Both the position numbers and the translations under genes were made by a program. The notes beneath the pieces are model-generated. The model had not been told where the DNA came from. It worked only from the letters and a program-made list of their open reading frames with translations, and ran no database searches. From Prinsepia uniflora (taxonomy: Eukaryota > Streptophyta > Magnoliopsida > Rosales > Rosaceae): a stretch of 64,000 nt of DNA. Of this stretch, positions 21,697 through 32,889 are shown in pieces (position 1 is the first letter of the stretch; every line of letters starts with the position of its first letter). Location of the stretch: assembly GCA_032719365.1 (NCBI GenBank), contig CM064868.1, positions 14,178,463-14,242,462 on the forward strand, in the 5' to 3' direction.

Positions 21697-24449
21697 TGAC
21701 AGGACCAATCCCAATCCCCCCGAGATTAACGCGGGATGACCCTGCTCCCGTCTGACACAAAGTGTCAGACAAGGGATATTTCCGACCTTCGCCCTCCCGG
21801 GCTATCAGAGTACGCCAGGATCCGGAGGAAGCATGTGATATCTCGGTCTCTGCTACAGTCCACATCGTATCCAACCTGAAGGGTATTAAAAACAGAAAGA
21901 CTGTGAGTGGACAAAAATAAAAAGTTTATAAAAACATATTTCATAAAGACCTTTATACCCTTCACTAAAAAGCATGCATGTATAGTAAAACTATTTATCC
22001 AAACACATATGTTTAAACAACCATAATTAGGGTCTCAGACCCAAATTCCGTAAATACAAGTCACACGGGCTCCTGCCCAAAACCGTTCACAGAAAACCAT
22101 AACATAGTAAATATATGTGGGATCTCAGCCCAAATCCATTTATCATCATAAAACATAATTTCTCAAACCACTTGAAATCATGTTTATCCATTATATTTCA
22201 TATCCAAGAACCTGTCACGGTAAAATAAAGCTACACGTGTGCTAACCGGGGTCTCAAACCCAAGTCTCTCCAGGGTCCACCCAGGTCAATGTCCGTAGAT
22301 CAGTGATCCTCCCTGGAGGTAACGAACCATGCCCATCCTGAGAGTAAGGAACCCAACTGGGGGGCAACTCCACTCAGTCAGTGCTCTGTGACTACTCCAG
22401 GGTCCACCCAGGCCAACGACCCTCCCCGGAGGAGACAATCATATATAAAGGATGGAGTATGAAATGCCTTTTGAAATCATTCTTGACACCTTTCAAGGAT
22501 TCATGCCTGACCCCTCATAAGCCGTCATGAACCATAAAATCCTTTCATGGGTTCATGCCGGTTCCCATAAACCTTCATGACCCGTAAAAACCATTTGTAA
22601 CACATAGCTGGGCCCTAGGCCCGAATCCACATAGAAACTGGACCTCAAGTTCGATTCGTAAACCAAATGGGCCTCGTGCCCGATTTCGTAAATCAGATGG
22701 GTTTCGAACCCGAGTTTACCTTTTCAAATCCAAAATCATTTCATTAAACTATTTCCAAAACCATAAGAATGGAAAATCAGAGTAAAATCGGAAACCTCGA
22801 TTTACGTGCAAGCACGTAAATCGCCTCGAAATATGTGTAACCATATATTTCACCAATATCCAAATCAACATCATAGAATCACATAAAAATCCATATAAAA
22901 CATTTATGCATGCATCACAGTTTAGAAATCAAAATTCACTGACAGACCGTGCGAAGTCGCGCCTCGATACGCGTGCCATAATCGTCTCCCGGGTCAATCA
23001 CCGTCACCGGGACTCCCAAACCTAGCCGAATTCATTTAGAGGGTTACTAATAGCCTCATTAACCTCTCATTGAAGTCCCATAATTTTTCCGATTTTTAAA
23101 CTATTTTTAAAGTCGTTCCTAAACAATCGGACACCCCGAAACCTATCGAAACGATATCCGATTGACACGAGACCAGTCCCAAAATGTTCGTTACATCAAA
23201 TAGATGAAATAACATGTTGGAAACTTCCCCAAAAGATTGGACACGCGCCCTCACGTGCCCAAGATAGGTCCTGTGCTTGGGCCTCACGCGCCAGGACTAT
23301 TCATCTTCTTCCTCACGCAATCGACCGGTCCGACCGGTTTTCTGTGCAGGCCGGTCCAGCTGGACTGGCGTGACCGGTCCGGCCCTCCTACTCCCTCATT
23401 TTTCGTCCAATCTTCTCCTTTTCGATCCTAAACTTCCTATTTTCAAGTTTCCTATCTAAACCAATCCCTAAAACTAATTAAAAACCATTAAAACCTAATG
23501 TTCCAAAACTTGGTTCACGGTCCAAGTTTTCCAAAACCTCCCCCACGGTGTCTCGACCTCCAATCTTCCTCAAAACCATTCTAATACTCTCCTACTAACC
23601 CATTTAACTCAAAACAATCCATAAAAACGGTCTATAATACAAAGAATGGTAAAATGGATTAAATCGGTTAAAACCGATTACCTTTCGGGTTTTGGGCCTC
23701 CGCCGTGCACGATGGCTCCATCCTGGCCGGCCACCATCATCCACCGTCCTCTCCTCACTCTCTGGTCCTCTCAGTCATGATCAAATAGGGTTGGGTTGGA
23801 TTTGGGTGAAGGTTAGAATGAGATCGGGTAATGGGTGTGTGTTTGAATGAAGGAAATGAAGATGCACGAGAAAAGGGAGATGCATGAATCAATTTGTGTG
23901 GCCTGTGGATGGGTGACACTTGTCACTCATCCATTGGGCCTCCATTAAATATCTGGCCCCACTAAAGTCCAAAAGTTAAGTTATTTCGTAATTCGTGCAA
24001 TAGTGCACTGAAACTTCCGTGAACCGTAACTTCGCTGTCGAATGTCCAAATTCGACGTGCCGCCTGTCTATGGATTCGTATCGTCCCGATCTACGTAATG
24101 GTCTTTGGCCCTCGGCCATCAAACATCTCAGGTCAAAAGTCAACTATTTTTTCCTTTTAACCATAATTACCAAAATGCCCCTAAACTTCCGAACGTTATA
24201 ACCTCCTCCTCGAACGTCGGAATTGAACTTGCCACCTTTCCATGAACTCGTGACGTCACGAACTACGTCACGGTCATTGGTCAAAGTCCATTTGACCACC
24301 CGATCAAAAAGTCAACATTTTGCCACCGCCTAAGGGCAAAACGGTTATTTTGCATCGTTCGTCCGATTTCGCCCAACTAATCACCGATTAACCTCACTAA
24401 TCGTGATTAGTCACTAATCTAATCCTGGAATTCGGGACAGGTTGTTACA
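21697..24449 (-). mobile_element. Solo LTR, Ty3/gypsy, reverse orientation
   Basis: A 2753-bp sequence which on the minus strand starts TGTAACAACCTGTCCC and ends ATTGGTCCTGTCA. It is flanked by a perfect 5-bp duplication CAGAA (21692-21696 and 24450-24454) with no internal element sequence, so it is a solo LTR left by LTR-LTR recombination. It carries the CCATAGACAGGCGGCACGTC core motif (plus about 24053-24072), a Cys/His-free, non-coding body and hairpin modules at about 22265-22435. Part of it (on minus, TGGACTTTGACCAATGACCG) matches the LTR starting at 62132, so the two belong to related families. Confidence 0.92.
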
Positions 24450-26440
24450 CAGAAGGTGGTACACACCAGCTGCGAGGCCATATCCTTCTCAGAGGAGGAG
24501 AAGAAGCGTGGGGTGATCTACCCACACGACAACTCGCTTGTCATCCAAGCCATTATCATCAACTTCGATATCGGTCAAATCATGATCGACACTAGCAGCT
24601 CGATAAATGTCATCTTCAGGGTGGACTACAACCATCTTCAGACCAAGCTATACTGATCGCCTTCACCACTTTTCGGGTTCACATGGGACTCCATTGTCCC
24701 GATCGACAAGGTCAACCTTCCCATCACGGTCGGCAAAAACCCGAAGTGCGCCATCATCCTAGCCCCTTTCCTCGTGATTGACTGCCCGAGCGCCTAGAAC
24801 GTCATCTTGGTTTGCGGTCTAATCAATCAGCTCCGTGTAGTCGTCTCCACCCAACTACTGCTCATGAAATTCCCAACCCAATGGGCATCAGATAGGTCTG
24901 AGGTGATCGAATGGAAGCTCGGACCTACAACTTTATCACTCTTGTTGGGAAAGCCATCACCCAGCCCGCAGAAACCTTGGTCATTACCGAGTCCGCTTAT
25001 GAGGCCGATCTAGTGGGCCCCCGAGTCACCTAGCACCTGCGTGACGGACTGATCGAAGACCCTTGTGATCACTCTACCACGCCGCACCCCAAGCCGATGA
25101 AGGAGGTAGAGGAGGTCGTCCTCTCGCACGACTTCACCGACAGAAAGGTCAAAATCGGCACCACAATGAGCCCAGCTCTGCGTGCCGACCTGATCAAGTT
25201 TCTGCGCGATAATACAGAGGTCTTTGCATGGTCTTACGCCGACATGCCTGACATCTCGACAAACGTCATTTGCCACCGACTCAGTATCAGCCTGAGCTTC
25301 AAACTAGTGGAGCAAAAGAGGTGCATCTACGATACCGAGCGGATCGAGGCCATGAAGGCCGAAATCGTTAAGCTCAGTACTATCCACTTCATCTGCAAGG
25401 CCGTCTACGCAGTCTGGGTGGCCAATGTTGTCCTGGTGAAGAAGCCGTCTGGTGCATGGTGCATGTGTATCAACTTCACTGACCGGAATAAGGCATGTCC
25501 TAAGGACAGTTTCCTTTTGCCCAAAATCAACCAACTGGTTGGCGCCACTGCCAGGCACGAGCTCCTCAACTTCATGGATGCTTACTCGGGGTACAACCAG
25601 ATCTTCATGCACCCTGATGACCAAATACATACCACCTTCCGCACCGACCAGGGTCTGGATTTCTATAATGTAATGCCCTTTGGTCTAAAGAACGCTGGGG
25701 CAACCTACCAGCGACTGGTCAACTACATGTTTGCCGACTAGATCGGCAAAACCATGAAGGTCTATGTCGACAACATGCTGGTAAAAGCAAGACGACCGAC
25801 CAACACATTACCAATCTCACTCGGATGTTTGCAGTCCTAAAGAAGTTTAGGATGCGCTTGAATCCAGCCAAATGTGTTTTTGGGGTCGGCTCCGGTAAAT
25901 TCCTCGGATTCATGATCTGCCAGCGTGGAATCAAGGCCAAACCTGAGAAAATTCAGGCAATCCTGGACTTGAAGGCCCTCTAAACACAGAAGGAAGTCCA
26001 GAGTCTGACCAACCGAGTAGTAGCTCTGACTCGATTCATTTCAAAGATCACCGACCGGTGCGTCAGTTTCTTTAAGGCCCTCAAGGCTCGGTTCAAATAC
26101 ATTACCTCTCCTATGACGCAAACTAGAACGATGAACAGATGGAACTGAGCCTAGACTTAATCGAAGAACACCATGCGAAGGCCCACCTTCGGAATGTCAC
26201 CCACAAGCAGCGGCTCTGCCAATACCACGATGCCAAGTGAGGGACTGGGAATTCGGAAAGGTCAGCCTTGCCACCCGTGACCGATCGGCAGACACCCTCG
26301 GCCCCAATTAGGAAGGCCCCTACCAAATCACTTAGATATGCCGACCGGGGACGTACTAGCTCTCCGACCCCGGCGGTTACATCCTCGGACATCCGTGGAA
26401 TGCTGACCACCTAAAGCGGTACTACATTTAATTTGGTCGC
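24450..26440 (+). pseudogene. Tat-like protease, RT and integrase-end relic
   Basis: Begins with the protease region (EEEKKRGVIYPHDNSLVIQA; MIDTSSSINVIF, where an Asp-Thr/Asn-Gly is expected). RT follows: FAWSYADMPDI, VVLVKKPSGAWCMCINFTD, LLNFMDAYSGYNQI, MPFGLKNAGATYQRLVNYMF, stop, then the active-site strand VYVDNML (one Asp of the YVDD box replaced by Asn). RT homology runs to about 26120 (FLGFMICQRGIKAKPEKIQAI). Next comes the far C-terminal integrase region (LSLDLIEEHHAKAHLRNVTH, EGPYQIT, HPWNADHLKRYY). RNase H and the integrase catalytic core are therefore deleted near 26125. Stops at 24654, 24798, 25741 and 25983 confirm it is dead. Confidence 0.85.
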
Positions 26441-27297
26441 AATACCATAATCTTGTACGTCACCCGTCAACTTTCATTGTATCGGTCCCCATTTGACCCA
26501 CAGATTATAAATGAGAAGATTATTTTCTCTATTCCCTTGTTTTTTTTTTGCTCAACACATTATCGAGCTACCCTCTCACACATTAACACTGAGGACACTA
26601 AGTACCAAACACCTACATGGTACCAGGAAACCGACGGCATTCCACAATGCACACCGGTCGGTTGACACAAACCAAGTCCATCTAGTTGGACACCCTCCCC
26701 CCCCCCCCTCCTCCTCCTCTCCCCGAACTACCCTCTCGCCACTCCGATCTGTCGCAAAATCGTTCCAAGCTTCTAGCTGTAAACGCTTCACCTCAGCTCC
26801 TCTGTCGACGACCTACCTCGACTGAGCAATTGGGGGACTGAGGGACACACCAAGTTCCAACACTTAGGAGGTCTGTGCAAGTCCTCAACCGAGGAAGACA
26901 CCTACACATTAGGAACCCTTTCTTATGGCCTACGCTTAAACATACAGAGCCGGGACTACCTTACAGCTCGATTAAACATTTGGACAGCTCAATCGAAATG
27001 CCGCTTGCCAAGCCATTAATGGCTGGAAACATCTTGCCGCTAACCGACGAGGCGACATTATCCCACTGAGGGCCCTCCTTGACAAGCCCTCCCTGACTTG
27101 GGGATCGTTGAGAAGTTGGCTAGGGCAGAGGGCCGATTGCATTCGAGCTACCAGCCGCGGGACCGACCGAGAAGGTTCGAACACTATAGGCGCAGTTGAC
27201 CAAGGGCCACGCCCAGTCCTTGGACCATTCTCTTCAGCGGCGAATGCAAAGGCAGCTAGTCACCGTGACTACACAACTCGGTGTAGAACAGGGTCCA
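26441..27297 (+). other. Tat 3' non-coding region
   Basis: The spacer downstream of pol in the old Tat element. It has a C-run at about 26699-26709 and a purine-tract-like TTGGGGGACTGAGGGAC at about 26830. No protein-like ORF was seen on the plus strand. Confidence 0.5.
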
Positions 27298-27708
27298 TCA
27301 CTCAAGGGCCTCACTAGGGAGCTCGGTGGGACTGACCACCCACAACTCAACATCTGACGACACAGACCACGCCGATCGGAATTTCTTTAATTTGGCCTCT
27401 ATCTCTCGGCTCTCATACGCGTCTATCGACCACAAGACCGTGGTGATAGGTTCTGCAGGCGGTACCTCCTCCTCAATTGCCTCCTCAGTGCTCACACCGG
27501 CGGGTTTCTTCCTACTCGACCGAGCCCTGTCCTTAACCCTGGACCGACTAGACGTCGACGCCCCAGTCTGATCGCCTCTTATGGTTTTCTTCGCGGAGGA
27601 CCCCGTCGGTGTTTCCTCCACCGAATGCCCCACGTACATGGAGGAGCTCTGTCGGTCTCCCCCATCATAGTCTCGTACTTCGTTGGATTGACTATCCTTG
27701 TCGGACAT
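27298..27708 (-). CDS. Antisense ORF in Tat element (unknown protein)
   Basis: A 136-residue ORF on the strand opposite to gag-pol, between pol and the 3' LTR. It is charged and low in hydrophobic residues: acidic N-terminus (MSDKDSQSNEVRDYDGGDR), a basic Ser/Arg stretch (SSRSRVKDRARSSRKKP), then acidic EEAIEEEVPPAEP, and an ordered-looking end (YESREIEAKLKKFRSAWSV). No known fold could be recognised. Additional antisense ORFs at this place are a known feature of some Tat-lineage elements, and a TATA-like box lies upstream on the same strand (28006-28014), so it may be a relic of such a gene. It may be truncated at the C-terminus. Function unknown. Confidence 0.45.
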   Translation of the reverse strand: MSDKDSQSNEVRDYDGGDRQSSSMYVGHSVEETPTGSSAKKTIRGDQTGASTSSRSRVKDRARSSRKKPAGVSTEEAIEEEVPPAEPITTVLWSIDAYESREIEAKLKKFRSAWSVSSDVELWVVSPTELPSEALE

Positions 27709-28005
27709 TGGAACAATCTACAAACATAGACAAAAAAACACTTTTGGGTCACCGACCACTATGTTCCCCAGATCGAACCGACATCCGACCCCCAATTCAT
27801 CCACAGTTAAAAAAAACACACTGAATTAGAAAAAGCATGGGAAGGAGGCCATACCTTGTTATTCTGTGATGGTCAGCCTCATCGGAAATCACTCCATCGT
27901 AGAAGCTATCGCAAAAAATACTCGCTGGAAATTGCATAAGCACGAAACAATCTCAGAAGGTAAAAATGCGTGAAAGTGAAAAGGGTAAAAATGCTTTCTT
28001 ACCAA

Positions 28006-28014
28006 CTATTTATA
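28006..28014 (-). promoter_or_regulatory. TATA-like box facing the antisense ORF
   Basis: The minus strand reads TATAAATAG, an exact plant TATA consensus, about 300 bp upstream of the antisense ORF start at 27708. The surrounding sequence is not LTR-like. Confidence 0.45.
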
Positions 28015-28390
28015 GGCGCAGGTTGGCAACCGAAGAGGCACCTTGTTTCGCGTGACATTTATTACCATGTCAGCTGTCTCCCATAGACCCCACGTGTCCT
28101 TGCACGACTGGCTAGTACCCAACGGTCGCGAATCCCAAGAATCACACCAACCGACCCACGACAAAGATGGCTCCTCGACTTCCCAACCTACTAGCACAAT
28201 ACGATTAGGCCGCATTTTCCCCGCCCACACCCATTGCTTCACATCTGATCGGTCTCCCCTCCATCTTCCACCACAGATTACTCCGCTCAATACACTCCCT
28301 TGTCTAGGGGACTAGAGGCATACACATCCGATTTGGGGCACTCTTTTTTATAAGTCCTCAACCGAGAAATTCCACCTCATTCCTGAACTT

Positions 28391-28460
28391 GGGGGACTTC
28401 TGTTTATACCATATCAGCCCAGACCGACCTGTAGGCCCAATCCGCTGCTAGATACGACAT
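28391..28460 (+). repeat. Polypurine tract and start of Tat 3' LTR, truncated
   Basis: GGGGGACTTC (28391-28400) followed by TGTTTATACCATATCAGCCC looks like a purine tract and an LTR start. The LTR is cut after about 60 bp, where Copia RT sequence (minus strand) begins. No target duplication marks this junction, which suggests a deletion or recombination. Confidence 0.5.
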
Positions 28461-28474
28461 CAACCCTCGTCTCT

Positions 28475-31457
28475 TAAGGAATCTTTAGAAGAGACAGGTG
28501 AGAAAGTGTCCATGTAGTCAATTCCTTCTCTCCGAGTGAAGCCCTTAGCCACAAGTCTGGCTTTGTACCTCTCAATCTGGCCATCTAAGTCACGTTTTGT
28601 CTTGAATACCCACTTACATACAATTGGCTTGATGTTTGTTTGGTGATCAACCAAGTCCCATACCTCATTCTTTTCCATGTACAGAAGTTCCTCATCCATT
28701 GCCCGTTTTCACAAGGTAGCCCGAGGGCTGGCCATGGCTTCTTTGTAAGTGAATGGATCTTGATCATCTCCAAAACCAAGTTCGAACCAAGTCCCATACC
28801 TCATTCTTTTCCATGTACAGAAGTTCCTCATCCATTGCCCGTTTTCACAAGGTAGCCCGAGGGCTGGCCATGGCTTCTTTGTAAGTGAATGGATCTTGAT
28901 CATCTCCAAAACCAAGTTCTGTCTCCTGCAGATACACCAAATAATCTGGTGGGTTGCAGAACGTTTAGGCCTTGAGGACCTTCTTGGTTCAGGTTGTGGA
29001 ATGTGTGCTATGTAATCATTCCCTAGTTCTTGATGCTCAGGGGCAGGGAATGTGTGATCCATTGGTTAAAGTGGGGTTTCTGGTGGTTCTGATGTGTTCA
29101 CATGACCAGAAGATGAGAGCTGAGGGCCAAGGATTAGGGGCATGCTTAGGTTGGATTGTGATGCTTCAGTGGAGACCTGGTCTGTTGGTATGATCTCATC
29201 AAACTCAGAGTTGTCCACAGCTAAGTAATCATTGCCACAGTTTTCCAAAAACTTGGTATTGTGAGTCTCTTGAATCCTGGTGTTGAGATAAGGGAAATAA
29301 AACCTAAATCCTTTGGACTTTTCTGGATATCCAATAAAGAAGTAGGACTAAGTCCTGCTATCCAACTTCCTTTCATTGAGGTTACAGAATCGTGCTTTTT
29401 CCTTGCACCCCCAAATGTACAGATGGTTTAGGCTTGGTTTCAACCCCTTGGTGTCTTAGGGACAGCCTTACTAGGGACACGATTGAGTACATGGTTGGCT
29501 GTCTTAAGAGCTTCTCCCCACAAGTAATCTGGTAAGTCTGCCCTACACATCATACTTCGAACCATGTTTATCAAAGTCCTATTTTTTCTTTCTGCCACTC
29601 CATTTTGCTGCGGGTTATATGGAGTTGTGTGCTAGGCCACTATCCCATGTTCTTGTAAATATAGGGCAAAAGGTCCCATCTGTTGTCCCTTTTCATTGAA
29701 TCGGCCATAGTACTCACCACCCCTATCAGATCTCACAATTTTTATGGTTTTGTTAAGTTGGTTTTCAACTTCAAGTTTATAAATCTTAAAGCATTTTAAA
29801 ACATCAGACTTTTCAGAAATCAGATAAACATAAGCAAACCTTGAAAAGTCATCGATAAAGGTTATAAAGTAAGAGTTTCCACAAATCTTTTTAAAGCGGA
29901 ATAGTCCACAGACATCTGTGTGAATGATTTCAAGTAAGTGTGTGTTTCTGGTTGCATGTTTCTTCCTAGGGTTGGTTGTTTTTCCCTTAATGCAGTTTAT
30001 GCAAACAGACAAGTCTGTTGGGGGCAAGTTTGGTAGCAAACTATTTTTCATTAATCTTAAGATTCTTTCTTTGGAAATGTGTCCTAAACGCTTGTGCCAT
30101 AACATAAAAGAGTTTTCATCAAGGAAAACACGTTTAGAGCCTAACAAGCCAACAGAAAAACATTCATGCATCACTGCACAATTTAATTGCCACATATCAC
30201 AAACCAAAGAAGCAATGCCAAGTAATTCATTCATATTATTAAACTTATAAAAGGAAATTGTATCAAGGTTACTAGCAAAACAATAACCTTCTCGAGTTAA
30301 ACTAGAAGCAGAAATTAAGTTCCTTCTCATGGAAGGTACATAGAGTACTTCTTTTAATTCTAAAACATGATTAGAAGAAAACTTTAGCTTGACACTACCA
30401 ACTGACTCAACTGCAACCTTGGATCCATTCCTAAAAAAAACCTTGTAAACCAACCTACTGGGGTTTGTCACTTTTGTGAACCCCTGCAAGGAATTAGTGA
30501 TATGCACAGAACAACCAGTGTCAAACCACCAAGAGTTTTGACGTGTAAAAACCAAATTCAATTCAAAGCAGACAAAAACATTCAATTTGGAAACTGTTTT
30601 ACCTTTCTTGGACTTCCAGGTCCTATAATCTGCACATTCCTTCTTGGCATGTCCTGGTTTCTTGCAGAAATAACATTTGAAATCTTATTTTTCCTTTTTA
30701 AAGTTGTGAGATTGATTAACCTTTAGGGGTTGGTGATTAGCTACCACAGATCCATTATGATAAGGGGTTTTGAACTTCTTACCAGAGGGTGCAGACCTCT
30801 TAGGTTTGGTAGGTGCACCATGTTGACAAGAGCTGATTTCTCCTTCTTCTGTCGAAGTTCTTCCTGAACACACTAAGTAATCATCTCATTGATGTCCCAT
30901 TTGTCCTTTTGCAGGTTATAGGACACGTTTAGTGTGCCATATTCTGGAGGTAGGGAGTTGAGGGCCAGATGAACTAAGAACTAATCATTGATGGGGCTAT
31001 TCAAATCTGCCAATTTGTCTGACATTTCAACCATCTTCATTTGGTGATCACAAATGCTCCCACTGCCATCAAACTTCATGCTAACCAATTCAGATAAATG
31101 AGAGTTAGCATCTGCCTTATCGGAGGTTTGGTATTTTGCAGCCACTGCATCCAAGTATTCCCTTGCTGAGTCACCTACCACCTTAATGGCTCACTTCACA
31201 TTATCCTGCATAGACTTCTTAATGCACAAGAGAGACAACCTATTCGAGTGCTTCCAGTCCTTGAAGTACTCCCTTTCCTCTTTAGTGCTGTTGGTGGTGA
31301 GTGCAGCAGGTTTAGGTTCCAACAAAGCCAAGTCCAAACTAGCATACCCCAGATGAAATTCTAGGTCAGACTTCCATTTCTTGTAGTTGTTCCCAGTAAA
31401 CGTTTCAATTTCATTGAAATTGGTTGTTAAACATCCTGTTTTACAGTCATATAGCAT
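28475..31457 (-). pseudogene. Copia gag-pol relic
   Basis: Reading on the minus strand from 31457: gag (FNEIETFTGNNYKKWKSDL), a zinc knuckle CYFCKKPGHAKKEC (30635-30685), protease WWFDTGCSVHITNS (Asp-Thr-Gly), the pre-integrase domain (LWHKRLGHISKERI, CINCIKGKTT), the integrase core (TDVCGLF, FITFIDDFSRF, VRSDRGGEYYGRF), then NGVAERKN-type sequence near 29600, and RT start (EVWDLVDHQTNIKPI, KWVFKTKRDLDGQIERYKA). Several stops and frameshifts break the gag, the integrase end and the linker at 29250-29630. It cannot make a full polyprotein. Confidence 0.88.
28649..28920. repeat. 136-bp direct tandem duplication
   Basis: Two copies with a period of 136 bp (28649-28784 and 28785-28919), both starting AACCAAGTCCCATACC, identical as far as checked by eye. 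It duplicates the Copia segment at the RT start (MDEELLYMEKNEVWDLV region). Confidence 0.9.
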
Positions 31458-32366
31458 TCATGCAACAATCAAACTCAGTAAACCCTCATATGTTATCAAG
31501 ACAAACAATAAACATCTATGGATGATTATCTAGGTCTCAGGTGACAAGTTTATGTTACTGTGAATAACCTAACACATTCATATGTGTGCAGATGCGATAG
31601 AATACTCCCAATCATTTAAACAATCAGTCACTAATCAAATCACTACTCTTGATTCTCTATGGAGAAATCAGGGCTCAGTATGACTCATTTGGCCTTACCA
31701 TCATCTAATCGGTTCAAGGGACAATTGATCATCACTGTGATGAGGAGATGAGGATCAATTTCATCTTGATAGATGACCTACATTAACTACTTGGATTGAT
31801 TCGACTCACCATGTGAGTCATCCATCATCCGATTTGATCATGGGATCAACTGGACATTCAAGGAACATACACTTATTCCTTTTGCGTTTCAGCATTCTAG
31901 AAGACTGAAAAGAAATTCTCATTAGTGTTTTACACAGGTCTAGGGGTATTAGTACAGGGTCAGCATGAAACAATCACAACCACATACCAATATACCAAAC
32001 ATTCAGATCAAACATGAATATTAAGAAATCACAGATGTCTTAAGATTTATGCATTCAACAAGACAGTTTTGCGATTTGCACAATTTAAACCAAAAATTAC
32101 CAGCCAATCACAGAATGACTATCCACGATTTCACTAAAGAGTATTTGCAGTTGAATGAGTATTCCTTCCTTGTCTTGAGATATCCCAATCGCAGCGGAAA
32201 AGAAAAGGTTTTTTGTGTCTGGGTTTCGGGTTTTCGATAAAGGAGAAAAGCAAGTGTCTGTTGGCGACCAACGATCATCAAATTATTTAAAGAAAACGAC
32301 ACGTCGTTTTTAATGATGCAGCCAAAACAACAAGACATATAATTTGGACCTATGAGTACGTTTGGT

Positions 32367-32378
32367 GCTCTGATACCA
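32367..32378 (-). promoter_or_regulatory. Primer binding site of the truncated Copia element
   Basis: The minus strand reads TGGTATCAGAGC 2 bp from the LTR edge, complementary to initiator-Met tRNA. Confidence 0.85.
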
Positions 32379-32380
32379 CA

Positions 32381-32624
32381 TGTAAACTATTTAAAGTTTA
32401 CTTAACCAAACAACAACAAAGATCACAAGTGTATTGATTCAATATTAAGTGAATACATGTATAAGCATGAATTGAGATATGAGTGAAACCAGGCTTAGCC
32501 ATTCCTGCAGCAGGTAGAACTCAACACCAGGAAAACACGAACTGATCACCTGCACTATTCTTCTCCTCTCTATCAGAATTGAAGTGTTTAGCCTTTTGAT
32601 AGGTTTCAAGGCTTAATCCTTATT

Positions 32625-32684
<60 letters not shown>

Positions 32685-32889
32685 AGAGAGTAGAGATCAA
32701 TGCCGTTTTTATACTTCTTTAGGAGTCCTAATTGATGCGCCTATCATACAATCATTAGGAGTCCTAAGCAACCAAGGTTTGGTACCAACTAGGTTAATTC
32801 CTTAACCTTCCCGTACAAGGATCCTTAACTAGGAGAGTTTCATTGATTTTAGACTCTATTCGGATCCTAGTCATTAAATGCCCGTGACA
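32381..32889 (-). repeat. 5' LTR of the truncated Copia element
   Basis: A 509-bp LTR; on the minus strand it begins TGTCACGGGCATTTAATG and ends ATAGTTTACA next to the primer site. It carries an (AC)28 microsatellite. The flanking 5 bp inside the BBE pseudogene are CTTGC (32890-32894); the second copy of this target duplication is lost. Confidence 0.85.
32627..32682. repeat. (AC)28 microsatellite
   Basis: 56 bp of pure AC on the plus strand inside the Copia LTR. Confidence 0.97.

Larger units (their letters stand above)
10925..28460 (+). mobile_element. Old Tat-like Ty3/gypsy element, split by two insertions
   Basis: A degraded plus-strand Ty3/gypsy element in three pieces: gag (10925-11560), gag end (21417-21696), and protease to 3' end (24450-28460). 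Removing the Tekay element and the solo LTR rejoins the reading frame of gag and the protease region. Its RT and gag-end motifs (VLIDIITGGTSI, then ASNRVRKDFL), an antisense ORF between pol and the 3' end, and the GGGGGACT tract at 28390-28398 fit the Tat group. The 5' LTR and start of gag are missing. RNase H and the integrase core are deleted. Only the first about 60 bp of a 3' LTR (from 28401) remain before a junction with another transposon. Confidence 0.75.
28461..32889 (-). mobile_element. Truncated Copia element, minus strand
   Basis: Minus-strand Ty1/copia element that keeps its 5' LTR (32381-32889), primer site, gag, protease, integrase and the first part of RT. It stops inside RT (DTFSPVSSKDSLR) at about 28475. 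The rest of RT, RNase H and the 3' LTR are missing, as is the target duplication on that side. It landed in the fourth BBE-like gene: the BBE reading ends at the LTR edge at 32889/32890. A 136-bp tandem duplication lies in its RT-proximal part. Confidence 0.88.

Noticed and set aside
25304..25630. 108-codon minus-strand ORF
   Set aside because: Shadow of the Tat RT, which shows clear RT motifs on the plus strand.
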